From NCBI GenBank assembly GCA_937127445.1, contig CAKZLY010000018.1, forward strand, positions 124,001 to 188,000: a DNA stretch of 64,000 nt. The letters run 5' to 3'. This document shows positions 37,247 to 47,389 of the stretch, in pieces (position 1 is the stretch's first letter; the number at the start of each line of letters is the position of its first letter). Source of the DNA: Eximiradius sp. GTDB lineage: Bacteria > Bacteroidota > Ignavibacteria > Kapaibacteriales > UBA2268. The position numbers were made by a program, and so were the translations under genes. Below the pieces are notes generated by a model. It made no database searches and was not told the origin of the DNA. It saw only the letters and a list, made by a program, of their open reading frames with translations.

Positions 37247-37335
37247 ATTTCGAACCACAAAGTGAAACTTACAAATTTTCAAAAATAACAAAAAGGTAGA
37301 TAAGAAATAAGAAAAATTAAATGTGGATAATTTTA

Positions 37336-37367
37336 TTTGGATAATATTTGTAATTTTAATAATTTTG
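37336..37367 (+). promoter_or_regulatory. Bacteroidota-type promoter for rplS
   Basis: TTTG at 37336-37339, a 20-base spacer, and TAATTTTG at 37360-37367, an exact fit to TTTG-N19/21-TAnnTTTG. It lies 30 bases before the rplS start. Confidence 0.7.
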
Positions 37368-37396
37368 TGTTTTATATGTAACTAAGGAGCGTAAAA

Positions 37397-37783
37397 GTGA
37401 ATACTTTAGATTATGTAAATCAAATACTGCTTGAAAAAACAATTGAGGCCCGTAAAAATAAGGACGGCGAAAATTTTGCAGAAATACCTGATTTCAAGCC
37501 GGGCGATACAGTAAATGTAGCAGTTCGAGTAGTTGAAGGCGAAAAAGAGCGTATTCAAAATTTCAAAGGGATTGTGCTTTCACGTCGTGGTTCTGGTATC
37601 AACGAAACTTTTTTAGTAAGAAAGATTTCCAACGGAGTTGGTGTCGAAAGAATTTTCCCATTGTATTCGCCAATGATACAAAGCATAAAAGTAGAGCGCA
37701 CAGGGCGTGCTCGCCGTGCTAAATTATATTATCTAAGAGGAATGAGCGAAAGAAAGATACGCGCTAAAACGTCGAATAATTGA
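37397..37783 (+). CDS. rplS: Ribosomal protein bL19
   Basis: Large-subunit ribosomal protein at the 30S interface. Recognised by [32 protein letters not shown] and [20 protein letters not shown], then the basic tail [10 protein letters not shown]. 128 residues. The start is GTG with AAGGAG eight bases upstream. It stands alone between its own promoter and terminator, away from the usual rpsP-rimM-trmD partners. Confidence 0.97.
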   Translation: MNTLDYVNQILLEKTIEARKNKDGENFAEIPDFKPGDTVNVAVRVVEGEKERIQNFKGIVLSRRGSGINETFLVRKISNGVGVERIFPLYSPMIQSIKVERTGRARRAKLYYLRGMSERKIRAKTSNN

Positions 37784-37802
37784 TCATAATCAATAAAAAT
37801 TT

Positions 37803-37837
37803 AAAAAATGCCTTTCACTTACGAAAGGCATTTTTTA
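37803..37837 (+). terminator. Intrinsic terminator after rplS
   Basis: 14-bp perfect stem (AAAAAATGCCTTTC/GAAAGGCATTTTTT) with a six-base loop, 20 nt after rplS; the right arm ends in a T-run. Confidence 0.88.
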
Positions 37838-38087
37838 ATTATAAAATATTTATTTTGTTTTTTCGTTTTATTATTTGTATATTTATTTTAACAGTTTCAA
37901 GTAAGTTAGCACCGATTAAAAAATAATTTAATATAGAAAAAAAAACTAATCAATTGTTAATTTTCTTGTGATTTTTATAAAAAATAGATATTTTGCAACA
38001 TAGAAGCTTGCAGATATGCAATTTTGTTTTCAGCAAAAAACAAAAATATAGAATTAATCGAATATTGTTAATTATAAAAGATATATT
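37838..38087. other. AT-rich spacer before M29-like gene
   Basis: 250 bases without a credible gene on either strand. It should hold the promoter of the aminopeptidase gene, but I could not find a good match to the promoter pattern seen elsewhere in the window, nor a clear ribosome-binding site. Confidence 0.5.
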
Positions 38088-39053
38088 ATGGCTACACTTA
38101 AATTAAAAAAAACAGCACAAACTGCTTTAAAGGACTATATGGGTGTTTCAGAAGATGAGACATTGCTTGTTTTGTCTGATGAGCCTATGCGCGAAATCGG
38201 AATGGCGCTGTTCGAATCTGGGAAAAGCCTCTGCTACGAAGCATTTTACTTAGAAATGTGTCCGAGAAAACTAAATGGAGAAGAACCACCTGACCAAATC
38301 GCTGAATTTATGAAGAATGTAGATGTTGTTATTGCACCGACTTCCAAATCGATTACGCATACAAACGCACGTAGAGAGGCATCCAAGCAGGGAGTGCGAA
38401 TTGGGACAATGCCAGGGATATCAATAGAATCAATGACACGCTGTTTGTCTGCTAATCCAGATGAAATAATCGAAATTAATGAGAAACTTTCTACAATTCT
38501 TAAGAATACAAAAGAAATTCGTATTACCACAAAGCTGGGAACAGACTTACTAATCCCAATAAAACAAAGAAAAATAATATCATCAACAGGTGTGCTGAGA
38601 AATATTGGTGATAGCGGGAATATTCCGTCTGGTGAGGTATATGTAGCTCCAATAGAGGGAAAAACAAACGGAGTAGTAGTGATCGATGGGTCGATTGCAG
38701 GATTTGGGCTTGTTACTTCTCCTGTAACAATTGAGATTAACGATGGATTTGCAGAAAAGTTCTACGGCAAAACAGAGGAAGCACGTCAACTGGAAAAAAC
38801 ATTACAAGATGTGGGTAAGTATGCACGTGCAGTTGGTGAGTTTGGGATTGGCACAAATCCAAAGGCAAAAATTTCGGGTGATATTCTTGAAGACGAAAAA
38901 GTATTAGGAACTGTTCACATCGCGTTTGGAAATAATTTATCAATGGGTGGGAAAATTAGCGTCCCAATACACATAGACTGTATAATCAAAAAGCCAACAG
39001 TATATGCTGATGATGAGAAAATAATATCTGCTGGGAAACTAATATTAGATTAA
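38088..39053 (+). CDS. M29-like aminopeptidase
   Basis: Metal-dependent aminopeptidase similar to family M29 (aminopeptidase T type), 321 residues, shorter than classic members at about 410. Candidate metal ligands line up with the family: Glu in NIPSGEVYVAP, Glu in AVGEFGIGTNP, His in GTVHIAFGNN and His-x-Asp in IHIDCII. Cytoplasmic; no signal peptide. The substrate is unknown. Its 3' end overlaps pdxA by 9 nt on the other strand. Confidence 0.8.
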   Translation: MATLKLKKTAQTALKDYMGVSEDETLLVLSDEPMREIGMALFESGKSLCYEAFYLEMCPRKLNGEEPPDQIAEFMKNVDVVIAPTSKSITHTNARREASKQGVRIGTMPGISIESMTRCLSANPDEIIEINEKLSTILKNTKEIRITTKLGTDLLIPIKQRKIISSTGVLRNIGDSGNIPSGEVYVAPIEGKTNGVVVIDGSIAGFGLVTSPVTIEINDGFAEKFYGKTEEARQLEKTLQDVGKYARAVGEFGIGTNPKAKISGDILEDEKVLGTVHIAFGNNLSMGGKISVPIHIDCIIKKPTVYADDEKIISAGKLILD

Positions 39054-40040
39054 TTTTCTTCTGTTCTCATAAATTTGGTAAGCGGATTTAAAAGCTTCGA
39101 TTGTGCTTTGAGGGTTTGCTATTGACTTCCCAGCAATTTCGAACGCGGTACCGTGGTCAGGCGAAGTTCTTACAATCGGCAAATTAGCAGTAAAATTCAC
39201 TCCATTGCCTTGAGCCAGAAGTTTTAGAGGTATAAGACCTTGGTCGTGATACATTGCTAATATGCCATCATATTTTTTATATTCACCGAAACCAAAGAAG
39301 CCATCAGCTGAAAAAGGGCCACTTACGTTTATTCCACGTTCTTGAAGTTTGTGCATTGCAGGAATAACTATTTCAAGTTCTTCACGACCGATATTTCCAC
39401 TTTCGCCAGCGTGAGGATTAAGTCCGAGCACAGCAATATTAGGCTTTTCAATGCCAAAATCAATTTGCAAAGAATTATTAAATACAGAACCAATATGAAT
39501 AATTCGATTATAGGAAATTTCAAAGGGTAGTTCTTTGATAGGTGTGTGAAAAGTAACAAGAGCCACACGAATTTTATCGTGAAAGAGTATCATTAGAGGA
39601 TGTTTGACACCAAGAGCATTAGATATCATTTCTGTATGACCGGGGAATTTCCATCCTGCAAGTTTAGTTGCTTCCTTAGAAATTGGCATTGTGATTAGAA
39701 TATCGTAATTACCTTTAACAAGTTCTGAAACAGAAAATTCGAGAGAATGAGCAGCTACCAAACCAGAATTCTGGTTAATCTTACCAAATTCAATATCAAT
39801 ATCGTCAGTAGCGGAAAGAATTTGATATTTCCTCCCATTTAAAATAAGATAATCATCAACAATTATATAAGGATAATTAATACGCTTTAGATATTTATCG
39901 ATTAAATTAACATTACCAGCTATATCAAGCTGAATATTTAGAAACCAGCTGCAATTATCATTTAGATAATCCAAAGCCTTCACCAGACATTCAATCCCAA
40001 TGCCATTAGGATCCCCGATAGTAGAGATAATTTTTATCAT
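39045..40040 (-). CDS. pdxA: 4-hydroxythreonine-4-phosphate dehydrogenase
   Basis: Oxidises 4-phosphohydroxythreonine in pyridoxal phosphate synthesis. Motifs: STIGDPNGIGIE at the start, PGHTEM and VALVTFHTPIKELP, LGLNPHAGESGNIGREE, AMYHDQGLIPLK with metal-site His, and RTSPDHGTAFEIAGK. 331 residues. Start overlaps the rodA stop by 4 nt, so it follows the PASTA and rodA genes in one operon. Confidence 0.95.
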   Translation of the reverse strand: MIKIISTIGDPNGIGIECLVKALDYLNDNCSWFLNIQLDIAGNVNLIDKYLKRINYPYIIVDDYLILNGRKYQILSATDDIDIEFGKINQNSGLVAAHSLEFSVSELVKGNYDILITMPISKEATKLAGWKFPGHTEMISNALGVKHPLMILFHDKIRVALVTFHTPIKELPFEISYNRIIHIGSVFNNSLQIDFGIEKPNIAVLGLNPHAGESGNIGREELEIVIPAMHKLQERGINVSGPFSADGFFGFGEYKKYDGILAMYHDQGLIPLKLLAQGNGVNFTANLPIVRTSPDHGTAFEIAGKSIANPQSTIEAFKSAYQIYENRRKLI

Positions 40041-41287
40041 ATTGACCTCTTTAAATAGTGGGTTCTATGAACATTCATTACCAAACCAACAAGAATTAAA
40101 TTAGAAATAACAAAAGTGCCGCCGTAACTCATAAATGGGAGAGGAATTCCCATCACAGGCATAACGCCAATTGCCATTCCAATATTAATAAATGAGTGAT
40201 AGAATAAAATTGAAACAGCACCAATACAAACAACGCTATGAAATTTATCGTGAACAATAGCAGATATGTTAATCATTCTCCAAATCATTGAGAATAAGAG
40301 TAAAATAACAACCACTCCTCCTATGAAACCGAACTCTTCGGTAGGAACAGAATAAATAAAATCTGTCCATTGCATAGGGATATAACGGAGTTGAGTTTGA
40401 GTACCTTGAAGAAATCCTTTGCCAGTAAGCCCACCACTACCGACAGCCATAACAGATTGAATAACATTATAGCCAGCACCAAGAGGATTTGCCTCAGGTT
40501 CGACAAAAGTCTGAATGCGTAACTTTTGATGCGGAGAAAGTTTATCGTAAACGTTGTCAGAAATAAAATTGATAGAAAAGAAAACTAAAATTAGTCCAAT
40601 TGTTAGAATGAAATTCTTTCGGAATGCAAAAAGAGAAATTGATAACAAAGTTGCCAAAGAATAGAACCAAATATCACCTTTGAAAGAAAATAAGATAAGA
40701 AAAGGTATGCTGATTAAGGTAAAAAGAATAAAAGGATTAAACCCAATCCACAGTAAGACCCCATAAAGCATAGCAAAAATAACAGTTGCAGTACCGAAGT
40801 CAGGTTGCTTCAAGATCAAGAAAGATGGGATAGCAATAATGAGCAGAACCAAAGATAAATCTCGCCAGGTATGGATGTTCATACCTTTTCTTGAAACAAC
40901 AGAAGCAATAGCAAGTAATACGCCAATTTTAGCAAATTCTGCTGGTTGCAAAGAAAAGCCACCGAACCGTAGCCATCCTTTTGTACCATTGATTTCAACA
41001 CCAGCAAAAGCAACAACAACAAGTAACATCAAACTGATAATATATACGGTCCAACTATTGAATTTTATCCAACTATCGGGCAAATATGCAATAATAAACA
41101 TCAGAATTAAACCAATACTGATAGAGATGATTTGTTTATAAAAAAAACTGCTCATATTGGAATCGTATGTAGCGCTATATAAAGAAATAAGACCGATTAG
41201 AAGAATAGAGATAGTTGTCAAAAACAGTATCCAATCGAAATGTATTTTACGACGAGCATCAATAAGTATGTTCTTATCGAGTTTCAT
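40037..41287 (-). CDS. rodA: Rod-shape peptidoglycan polymerase RodA
   Basis: SEDS-family glycosyltransferase that builds the lateral wall with a class B penicillin-binding protein. About ten helices in 416 residues. SEDS signatures: LQPAEFAKIGVLLAIA, GLTGKGFLQGTQTQLRYIP with the FIYSVPTEEFGF that follows, and PLPFMSYGGTFVISN at the end. No PBP2 or mreBCD genes are adjacent here. Starts 3 nt after the PASTA gene. Confidence 0.94.
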   Translation of the reverse strand: MKLDKNILIDARRKIHFDWILFLTTISILLIGLISLYSATYDSNMSSFFYKQIISISIGLILMFIIAYLPDSWIKFNSWTVYIISLMLLVVVAFAGVEINGTKGWLRFGGFSLQPAEFAKIGVLLAIASVVSRKGMNIHTWRDLSLVLLIIAIPSFLILKQPDFGTATVIFAMLYGVLLWIGFNPFILFTLISIPFLILFSFKGDIWFYSLATLLSISLFAFRKNFILTIGLILVFFSINFISDNVYDKLSPHQKLRIQTFVEPEANPLGAGYNVIQSVMAVGSGGLTGKGFLQGTQTQLRYIPMQWTDFIYSVPTEEFGFIGGVVVILLLFSMIWRMINISAIVHDKFHSVVCIGAVSILFYHSFINIGMAIGVMPVMGIPLPFMSYGGTFVISNLILVGLVMNVHRTHYLKRSI

Positions 41288-41290
41288 AGG

Positions 41291-42025
41291 TTATTTTGCA
41301 ATTATTACATTAATTATAGCACCGGGCGAAACCATTTCGTTGGGTTTTGGGTATTGGTCTATGACAGTATTCGGTAAATAAGTTTCGCTGACTTTATATT
41401 GCACAGAACCCAAAATAAATCCGGATTCTTCGATGATTAATTTCACTTCATCGAAGCTATAGCCAATTAAAGATGGAATTAATGTTTGATTAATTGGTCC
41501 TTTGCTGATAGTAATATTTACCTTGCTACCGAAAGGTACCATTGTGCCTGTTGAAATGGATTGATTGCAAATAGTATCTTTTGGGTAAAAATCATTAAAC
41601 TCATAATTAATATTCCCGAGTTCCAGACCGCGTTGCATCAAAGCAAGTCTTGCTGAACGAGCGCTTGAACCAATTAAATAAGGTACGGCAACTTTTTCTT
41701 GTCCCTTGCTAACAGTAAGTAGAATTGGTCTGGAAGACTTGACAAATATATTCGGTGCTGGTGTTTGAGAAATAATTGTGCCAGATGGGAATTTTTCAGA
41801 ATAAGCTTCTTTGGTGGTTTTCCAGCTCAATCCAATTTTATCTAATTCAATTTTAGCTTTTTCTAATGGTTTACCAATTAAATAAGGAACTTTGACTTTT
41901 TCGCCTGAATTAATCACAGCAGGCATAATCAGATTATCGAAAACCAATAGAAAGAACAGCAGAATTGCTAAGTAAATAGCAAGAATAATAGCATACTTCC
42001 TATATTTGTAAAGATTAGCGTTCAC
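41291..42025 (-). CDS. Membrane-anchored triple-PASTA protein
   Basis: A 244-residue protein with a short cytoplasmic start, one membrane helix (about 11-35) and three PASTA domains outside (about 42-105, 111-177 and 180-244), each opening with VPYLIG, VPYLIG or IPSLIG. PASTA units bind peptidoglycan fragments or pair with wall enzymes. They are normally joined to Ser/Thr kinases or penicillin-binding proteins; here they stand alone next to rodA, so a role in steering wall growth is plausible. The start codon is GTG with only a weak ribosome site; no in-frame ATG is near. Confidence 0.85.
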   Translation of the reverse strand: MNANLYKYRKYAIILAIYLAILLFFLLVFDNLIMPAVINSGEKVKVPYLIGKPLEKAKIELDKIGLSWKTTKEAYSEKFPSGTIISQTPAPNIFVKSSRPILLTVSKGQEKVAVPYLIGSSARSARLALMQRGLELGNINYEFNDFYPKDTICNQSISTGTMVPFGSKVNITISKGPINQTLIPSLIGYSFDEVKLIIEESGFILGSVQYKVSETYLPNTVIDQYPKPNEMVSPGAIINVIIAK

Positions 42026-42450
42026 CTACATTAACAATCATAGCGTAATTAACAAAAAATTAGAAAACTAATTTAATAATAAATTGTTAATTATTAGAAA
42101 CAAAAAGGCAAAAATAAAAATAAGGTTGTATTTTATTTTAGTTACAAAAATAAAAGTTTGTTCAAAAACGTTAAGAAAATATTAAAAATTGACTAATAAA
42201 AGTATTTTTTTAGGGAAAAACTCATTTTTTTTTTGCTTTATAAAATAATTTTTTCTAAATTTAGCATAGAGTTTAGATTTCAAGTGCTTTTAGCAGATTT
42301 CATAAATTACTAACAAAGCAAGGGGGATTATAAACAATAAATTAACTTACTCATTTCAAAAAGATTTATAGCGTTGTTATTAGTTCCATTTTGTTTCTTT
42401 TACAGTTTATTACATTTTTTTACTTTTTTCACAAACAAAGGGTAGTGCCT
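42026..42450. other. Intergenic control region upstream of susC
   Basis: 425 AT-rich bases between the divergent PASTA and SusC genes. It contains the susC promoter candidate and a long leader of about 180 bases. I saw no clear hairpin-rich riboswitch fold in that leader and no small gene. Confidence 0.5.
42232..42263 (+). promoter_or_regulatory. Bacteroidota-type promoter for susC
   Basis: TTTG at 42232-42235, a 20-base spacer, then TAAATTTA at 42256-42263: one mismatch to TAnnTTTG. It would start a message with a leader of about 180 bases before the SusC ATG. Confidence 0.55.
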
Positions 42451-45400
42451 ATGCTAAAACTTGCATGCTTTAAGCTACCACGGAAATCATCGAGTATGAT
42501 TTTCAGAGGTATCTTTTTGACGGTTTTGATTGGAGTACTGTCGCTTTCGTTGCTCAATGAAAGCGCAATAGCTCAATCAAAACGTGCTACTATTAAGGGT
42601 ATTGTATACGACGCTGAAACAAAAGCTCCACTCCCAAGGGCTTCTGTTTCGATACCTGCATTGCGTGTTGGCGCAGTTACAGATGCAAAGGGTGCATTTT
42701 CTTTTGAAGCACCTGCTGGAACACACACAATAGAAGTACGATTTGTCGGCTACGAATCACAAACAACAAAAATCACATTAAAAGAAGGCGAGACAAGAAA
42801 CCTGGACATTGGCCTGAAGACTCAAAGCATATTAACAAGTCAAATTGTTGTAGTTGGGTTAACAGGTGAAGTAGATAGAAATACACTTGGTAACACAATT
42901 GCCTCAGTAAGCGGAAGAGATGTAGCCAATGTTGTTTCACCATCAGCAATCGATGCAATAAGTGGACGAGTACCTGGCGTCTTTGTAACAAGAAACTCGG
43001 GAACACCTGGTGCCGGTACTTATATTACTATGAGAGGACGCAAGTCAATTCTTGGTTCATCAGAGCCTCTCTATGTTGTTGATGGTATTGTAATAGATAA
43101 TACTTCGCTCTATGATGGAAGTGGTACAGTCCAGTTTTCTAACCGTGCAGTAGATATTAACCCGCAAGATATTGAATCCATTGAAATTTTGAAAGGTGCT
43201 TCAGCTGCTGCAATTTATGGCTCGCAAGCAGCAAATGGAGTTATTTTGATAACAACAAAGCGCGGGAAATTACAATCAATGGATAAACCTGCGCAAATTA
43301 TTTACACCAGCTCATATACATTCGACAAACAAGCCGGTGAAGTGCCGCTGCAGAGAGAATATGGTCAGAGAGTAAAATTCCAGGAAGGCAAACCTGGTAG
43401 CAACGACTCCTGGGGAGCAAAGTTACCGGACAGTATTAAAACATACGACCATTCATCCGAACCATTTCGAACTGCATTCTCATATGAGCAATCACTTACA
43501 ATTTCGGGAGGTGTTCCACAGTTTGATTATTTAATTAATGGAACATATGCCAAAAACGAAGGGTATGTTATTGGTTCATTATTAGAAAGAACAAGTGTAA
43601 GAGCAAATATTGGGGCACAAATTCTTCCAGGGTTTAATATTAAAACTAGTAATAACTATATTATTACAAACAATGATTTGCCACAAGATGGTTCAAATAC
43701 ATCAGGTATCTTGTTAGGAGCATTGCGTACTCCTCCCGAGTTCAACAATAAGAATTATTTGTACCCTGATGGCACGATGCGTCGATATGGAACTTATGAT
43801 AATCCAATCTGGACACAACATTTCAACAAATTCAACTCCAAAATCACTCGCTTCTTACACTCAACAGATGCAAAATTGCAAGTTTTCGATTGGATGAGTT
43901 TAAATGGTCGAGTAGGATACGATAGATATTATTATCAGAATAACGAAAGGTTAGCTGTTGGAAGTGCTGCCTCAAATAATCGTCAGGGATACATTTCTGA
44001 CCAGAGAATAGACAATGAAAAAACAAATCTTGATTTTACAGCAAACTTCCAGACTTATTGGCTTGATAATCAATTCTTTACAACATTTGTAACAGGTAGT
44101 CAGATTATTTGGGATTATCGTACTGCCAATTTTGGTGATGCAACAAGCACTATTCCATTCTTTGATATGCTTGCAGCTGGAGCAACAAGAGATGCTGGGT
44201 CAAACAAATATGAAAAGAAAACGGTCGGTACGTTTGCTCAATTGACAAATACCTGGCTTGAAAAATTATCATTAACGTTGGCTATGCGTCGTGATGGAAG
44301 CTCTACATTTGGCGAGTCTGATAAATTCCATTACTATCCAAAAGTTAGTTTCTCATATGTGTTGAGCAATGAAAGCTTCTGGGAAGCATTGAAACCAGCA
44401 TTTTCAAACGTTCGTTTGCGTGCATCTTGGGGTGAAGCTGGTTCGCCATCACTTCCTGATGTGTATGCAACTAACTTTTTATATGGTGTTGCAGGATTTT
44501 TTGACCCATGGGGACGCTCGACAACTGCATCACGTTCGGGATATATTGGTATTAAACCAGGTGGTGGAACAAGTGCTGCATCATATGTCGTGGCAGGTGC
44601 AAAAGATATAAAACCAGAATTGACAATTGAACGCGAGTATGGTTTGGATATTACTTTGTTTGATAATTTGTTCAACATTGAAGTTACTTACTACAAGCAA
44701 AATGTATTTGATATGATTCTGAATGTCCCAGTTCCTACTTCAACGGGTTACGACCAACAGCTTCGGAATGCTGCTGAGATGTGGAACGAAGGGTTGGAAT
44801 TCTCACTCAAAGCAAATCCAATTACATCATTTGATTTCAATTGGGTAACTACTTTCAACTATTCACACAACCGTAACAAAGTAACCAAGATGATTATTAG
44901 CCCAGTACAAAAACCAACAGATGTAATCACATTAGGTGGCGGATTTGTTGGTATTCAAAACGTAGCAATGGTTGGTCATCCACTGGGTGTATTTTATGGT
45001 TATGGATGGTTGCGTGATGTAAACGGCAAAATTGTTTACTCTGGAGAATATATTAAGCTCAACAACGACGGTTCGATAATGCGTGATAAATATGGTCGAG
45101 TAACTAAAACAGATGCGAATGATCCGAACGGATTGTTAATGGAAGACGACTATGGAAATCCATATATTAATACTCCAATTCAAGACCCCGATCAAAAAAT
45201 AATAGGTAATTCCAATCCAAAATTTCAATTTAGTTGGAGGAACGACTTTACAATAATGCAGAATTTAACAGTTGGCTTTTTGTTTGATGCAGCAATCGGG
45301 TTGGATGTTTGGAATGGTACTCGTGGTGCATTATATAATTTTGGAACTGCAGGTGATACTAAGGATCGCGATGAGCCTTGGATTAATTTCGATGGTAAAC

Positions 45401-45744
45401 CTGTGTTAGATGTTACAGATCCTAACAATCCAAAGCAAGTTACAAAAACTCCTTTCTACCGTATGTACAGCAATGGATTCTATATTAACGAACCATTCAT
45501 AGAAGATGCTTCCTATATAAAGCTTAGAGAATTTTCTATAGAATACCGTTGGAATGGCTTAAAGGATTGGAACATACAAACTGTTGCCTTCACTTTCTCT
45601 GCTCGTAACTTGTTAACAATTACTGATTACAAAGGCTACGATCCTGAAGTTAACACATTCTCGTTAGCAGAAGGTCGTGGATTTGACTACTTTACATTGC
45701 CACAAGTACGCTCCTATCGTTTTGGTATTTCAATAATGTATTAA
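42451..45744 (+). CDS. SusC/RagA-family TonB-dependent transporter
   Basis: Outer-membrane, TonB-driven importer that works with the SusD-like lid encoded next. Signal peptide about 1-42, then a carboxypeptidase-regulatory-like domain (IKGIVYDAETKAPLPRASV), a plug with YITMRGRKSILGSSEPLYVV and AAIYGSQAANGVILITTKRG, and a 22-strand barrel ending in VRSYRFGISIMY. 1097 residues from ATG 42451; a TTG at 42391 extends the frame but lacks support. Cargo is unknown; the downstream cyanophycinase and protease suggest peptides rather than glycans. Confidence 0.95.
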   Translation: MLKLACFKLPRKSSSMIFRGIFLTVLIGVLSLSLLNESAIAQSKRATIKGIVYDAETKAPLPRASVSIPALRVGAVTDAKGAFSFEAPAGTHTIEVRFVGYESQTTKITLKEGETRNLDIGLKTQSILTSQIVVVGLTGEVDRNTLGNTIASVSGRDVANVVSPSAIDAISGRVPGVFVTRNSGTPGAGTYITMRGRKSILGSSEPLYVVDGIVIDNTSLYDGSGTVQFSNRAVDINPQDIESIEILKGASAAAIYGSQAANGVILITTKRGKLQSMDKPAQIIYTSSYTFDKQAGEVPLQREYGQRVKFQEGKPGSNDSWGAKLPDSIKTYDHSSEPFRTAFSYEQSLTISGGVPQFDYLINGTYAKNEGYVIGSLLERTSVRANIGAQILPGFNIKTSNNYIITNNDLPQDGSNTSGILLGALRTPPEFNNKNYLYPDGTMRRYGTYDNPIWTQHFNKFNSKITRFLHSTDAKLQVFDWMSLNGRVGYDRYYYQNNERLAVGSAASNNRQGYISDQRIDNEKTNLDFTANFQTYWLDNQFFTTFVTGSQIIWDYRTANFGDATSTIPFFDMLAAGATRDAGSNKYEKKTVGTFAQLTNTWLEKLSLTLAMRRDGSSTFGESDKFHYYPKVSFSYVLSNESFWEALKPAFSNVRLRASWGEAGSPSLPDVYATNFLYGVAGFFDPWGRSTTASRSGYIGIKPGGGTSAASYVVAGAKDIKPELTIEREYGLDITLFDNLFNIEVTYYKQNVFDMILNVPVPTSTGYDQQLRNAAEMWNEGLEFSLKANPITSFDFNWVTTFNYSHNRNKVTKMIISPVQKPTDVITLGGGFVGIQNVAMVGHPLGVFYGYGWLRDVNGKIVYSGEYIKLNNDGSIMRDKYGRVTKTDANDPNGLLMEDDYGNPYINTPIQDPDQKIIGNSNPKFQFSWRNDFTIMQNLTVGFLFDAAIGLDVWNGTRGALYNFGTAGDTKDRDEPWINFDGKPVLDVTDPNNPKQVTKTPFYRMYSNGFYINEPFIEDASYIKLREFSIEYRWNGLKDWNIQTVAFTFSARNLLTITDYKGYDPEVNTFSLAEGRGFDYFTLPQVRSYRFGISIMY

Positions 45745-45758
45745 TCGGGGGATAGAAT

Positions 45759-47132
45759 ATGAAAAAATCAAATAAAAAAGTATTTAGCCTCTTGATGATG
45801 CTTCCATTGTTTGCTTTGATAGCAATAACAATATCGAGTTGCGATATTGATGATAGCATCAATCAATCACCTAATGCGATTAACGAATCAAATGTAAAGA
45901 CTGCAACAGGAATTAAAGGCTTATTAATTTCGATGCAAGTTGCAGCAGGCGATTTTTATTCAGGCGATCGCTCACGTATTGCTTCGATGTGGTCTCGTCA
46001 AATGTGTGCTCCTCCGGGATTGGGACGTCCGCAACCGGTAAGCTGGAATTCATACCAAATGCAAACAGACGGGTTTGTCGATGATATGTGGAAGCTCGGT
46101 TATAGAGGTGTTCGTATAGCAAACGACATAATTAATTATTCACCAGAAGTTACTTTTGGTGCTAATAATCAAGCTTTGCAGAACACATTTATTGGGATTG
46201 CAAAAGTGTACAAAGCTTTATTCCTTGGTGAACTTGCAGCATTTTATGGTTCTATTCCAGTAGATATTCAAGGATTGCAGGCACCTACCTTTGTATCGCA
46301 AGCTCAAGCATATGACAAAGTCCAACAATTACTAACCGAAGCAATAACGCATTTTGCAAATACTGCTGCTGTCCCACAAGACTTGAACTTTGGTGGCGAT
46401 GGTGCAAAATGGACAAAGGTAGCTCATTCACTCAAAGCTCGCTATTACTTGCATGCAATGAATTATCAAAAAGCAGCCGAAGAAGCAGCATTAGGTATTG
46501 ATGCACCTAATATTGTGCTTCTTGGAATATATAATGAAGCTGCTGGAGAATACTCTGTCTGGGGACACTGGGCATTGACTGAAGTTGGCGAACCAATTCG
46601 TGCGACTCATACTTTTGTACGTGCTCTTCAAGCAGAAGTTGGTGACAAACGTTTGAGTGAATATTTCTCCCCAAATTCTGATGGAAATTTTGTTGGATAT
46701 GCTTATTTCGACGAACAAGGTATTACTCCAACAAATGATGAGAAAAACATCACCAAACTTGTCTCTTTGAAAAAATATGGTAAATATGCAGACGATTTCC
46801 CATTAATTTCTTATCAGGAAACTGTTCTTATCCTTGCTGAAGCACTTGCTCGGACAGGAAGAGAAGGTGAGGCTTTAACTAAGCTAAACATAATCAGAAA
46901 TGCTGCTGGTTTGGCTGATTTCTCGGGTTCTGGTACAGCGTTAATTGATGAAATATTAAAACAGAAATTTTTGCAGTTGTTCTTAGAAGGACAGGCTTAT
47001 ACTGATATGCGCCGCACTGGTAAGAAACCTGCTGCTAATTTGCCAATGCGATTTATTTATCCAATAACTGAAAAGAACGCAAATCCAAATGTTCCAGCTG
47101 ATAGCGACGGCTTGGTAATGTGGCAGAAGTAG
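45759..47132 (+). CDS. SusD/RagB-family nutrient-binding lipoprotein
   Basis: Surface lipoprotein that forms the lid over the SusC-type barrel. Signal peptide with lipobox ISSC (Cys28), helical TPR-like body with SLKARYYLHAMNYQKAAEEA, and the family's closing pattern of QETVLILAEALARTGREGEAL, then FLEGQAYTDMRRTGK and FIYPITEKNANPN. 457 residues, 14 nt after SusC, and closed by a terminator. The ligand is not readable from the sequence. Confidence 0.93.
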   Translation: MKKSNKKVFSLLMMLPLFALIAITISSCDIDDSINQSPNAINESNVKTATGIKGLLISMQVAAGDFYSGDRSRIASMWSRQMCAPPGLGRPQPVSWNSYQMQTDGFVDDMWKLGYRGVRIANDIINYSPEVTFGANNQALQNTFIGIAKVYKALFLGELAAFYGSIPVDIQGLQAPTFVSQAQAYDKVQQLLTEAITHFANTAAVPQDLNFGGDGAKWTKVAHSLKARYYLHAMNYQKAAEEAALGIDAPNIVLLGIYNEAAGEYSVWGHWALTEVGEPIRATHTFVRALQAEVGDKRLSEYFSPNSDGNFVGYAYFDEQGITPTNDEKNITKLVSLKKYGKYADDFPLISYQETVLILAEALARTGREGEALTKLNIIRNAAGLADFSGSGTALIDEILKQKFLQLFLEGQAYTDMRRTGKKPAANLPMRFIYPITEKNANPNVPADSDGLVMWQK

Positions 47133-47152
47133 AATAGTATTTTTATACAAAT

Positions 47153-47186
47153 TGGCTGTCCCTATCATTTGGGACAGCTTTTTTTA
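47153..47186 (+). terminator. Intrinsic terminator after SusD
   Basis: Hairpin GCTGTCCC/GGGACAGC (extended by weaker pairs) with an eight-base loop and a run of eight T, 20 nt after the SusD stop. It makes SusC-SusD a separate transcript from the cyanophycinase gene. Confidence 0.85.
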
Positions 47187-47389
47187 TTAATATAATATAA
47201 TAATTATTCATTCTCAAATTATTATAAATCTAATTATATTTTATATAGGAATAAAATCGTGATTGGAGGTATTAAGTTGTTATTGAAGTTTAAAATGATA
47301 TTTTCTATATTCAATATATTTTTTTATATAAATATTTAATTAAAAGTGTAAAAAATAATTAACATTATAAATTAAGGTATTGATAGATT

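Noticed and set aside
42391-42450. A longer SusC start at TTG 42391
   Set aside because: It would add a hydrophobic stretch before an otherwise normal signal peptide, has no ribosome site, and ATG 42451 fits the family.
42264-42450. A riboswitch in the long susC leader
   Set aside because: No conserved aptamer pattern or strong stem series could be recognised in this AT-rich leader.
42451-47132. A classical polysaccharide utilisation locus
   Set aside because: Only SusC and SusD are present; no glycan-degrading enzyme, sensor or sugar transporter lies next to them.
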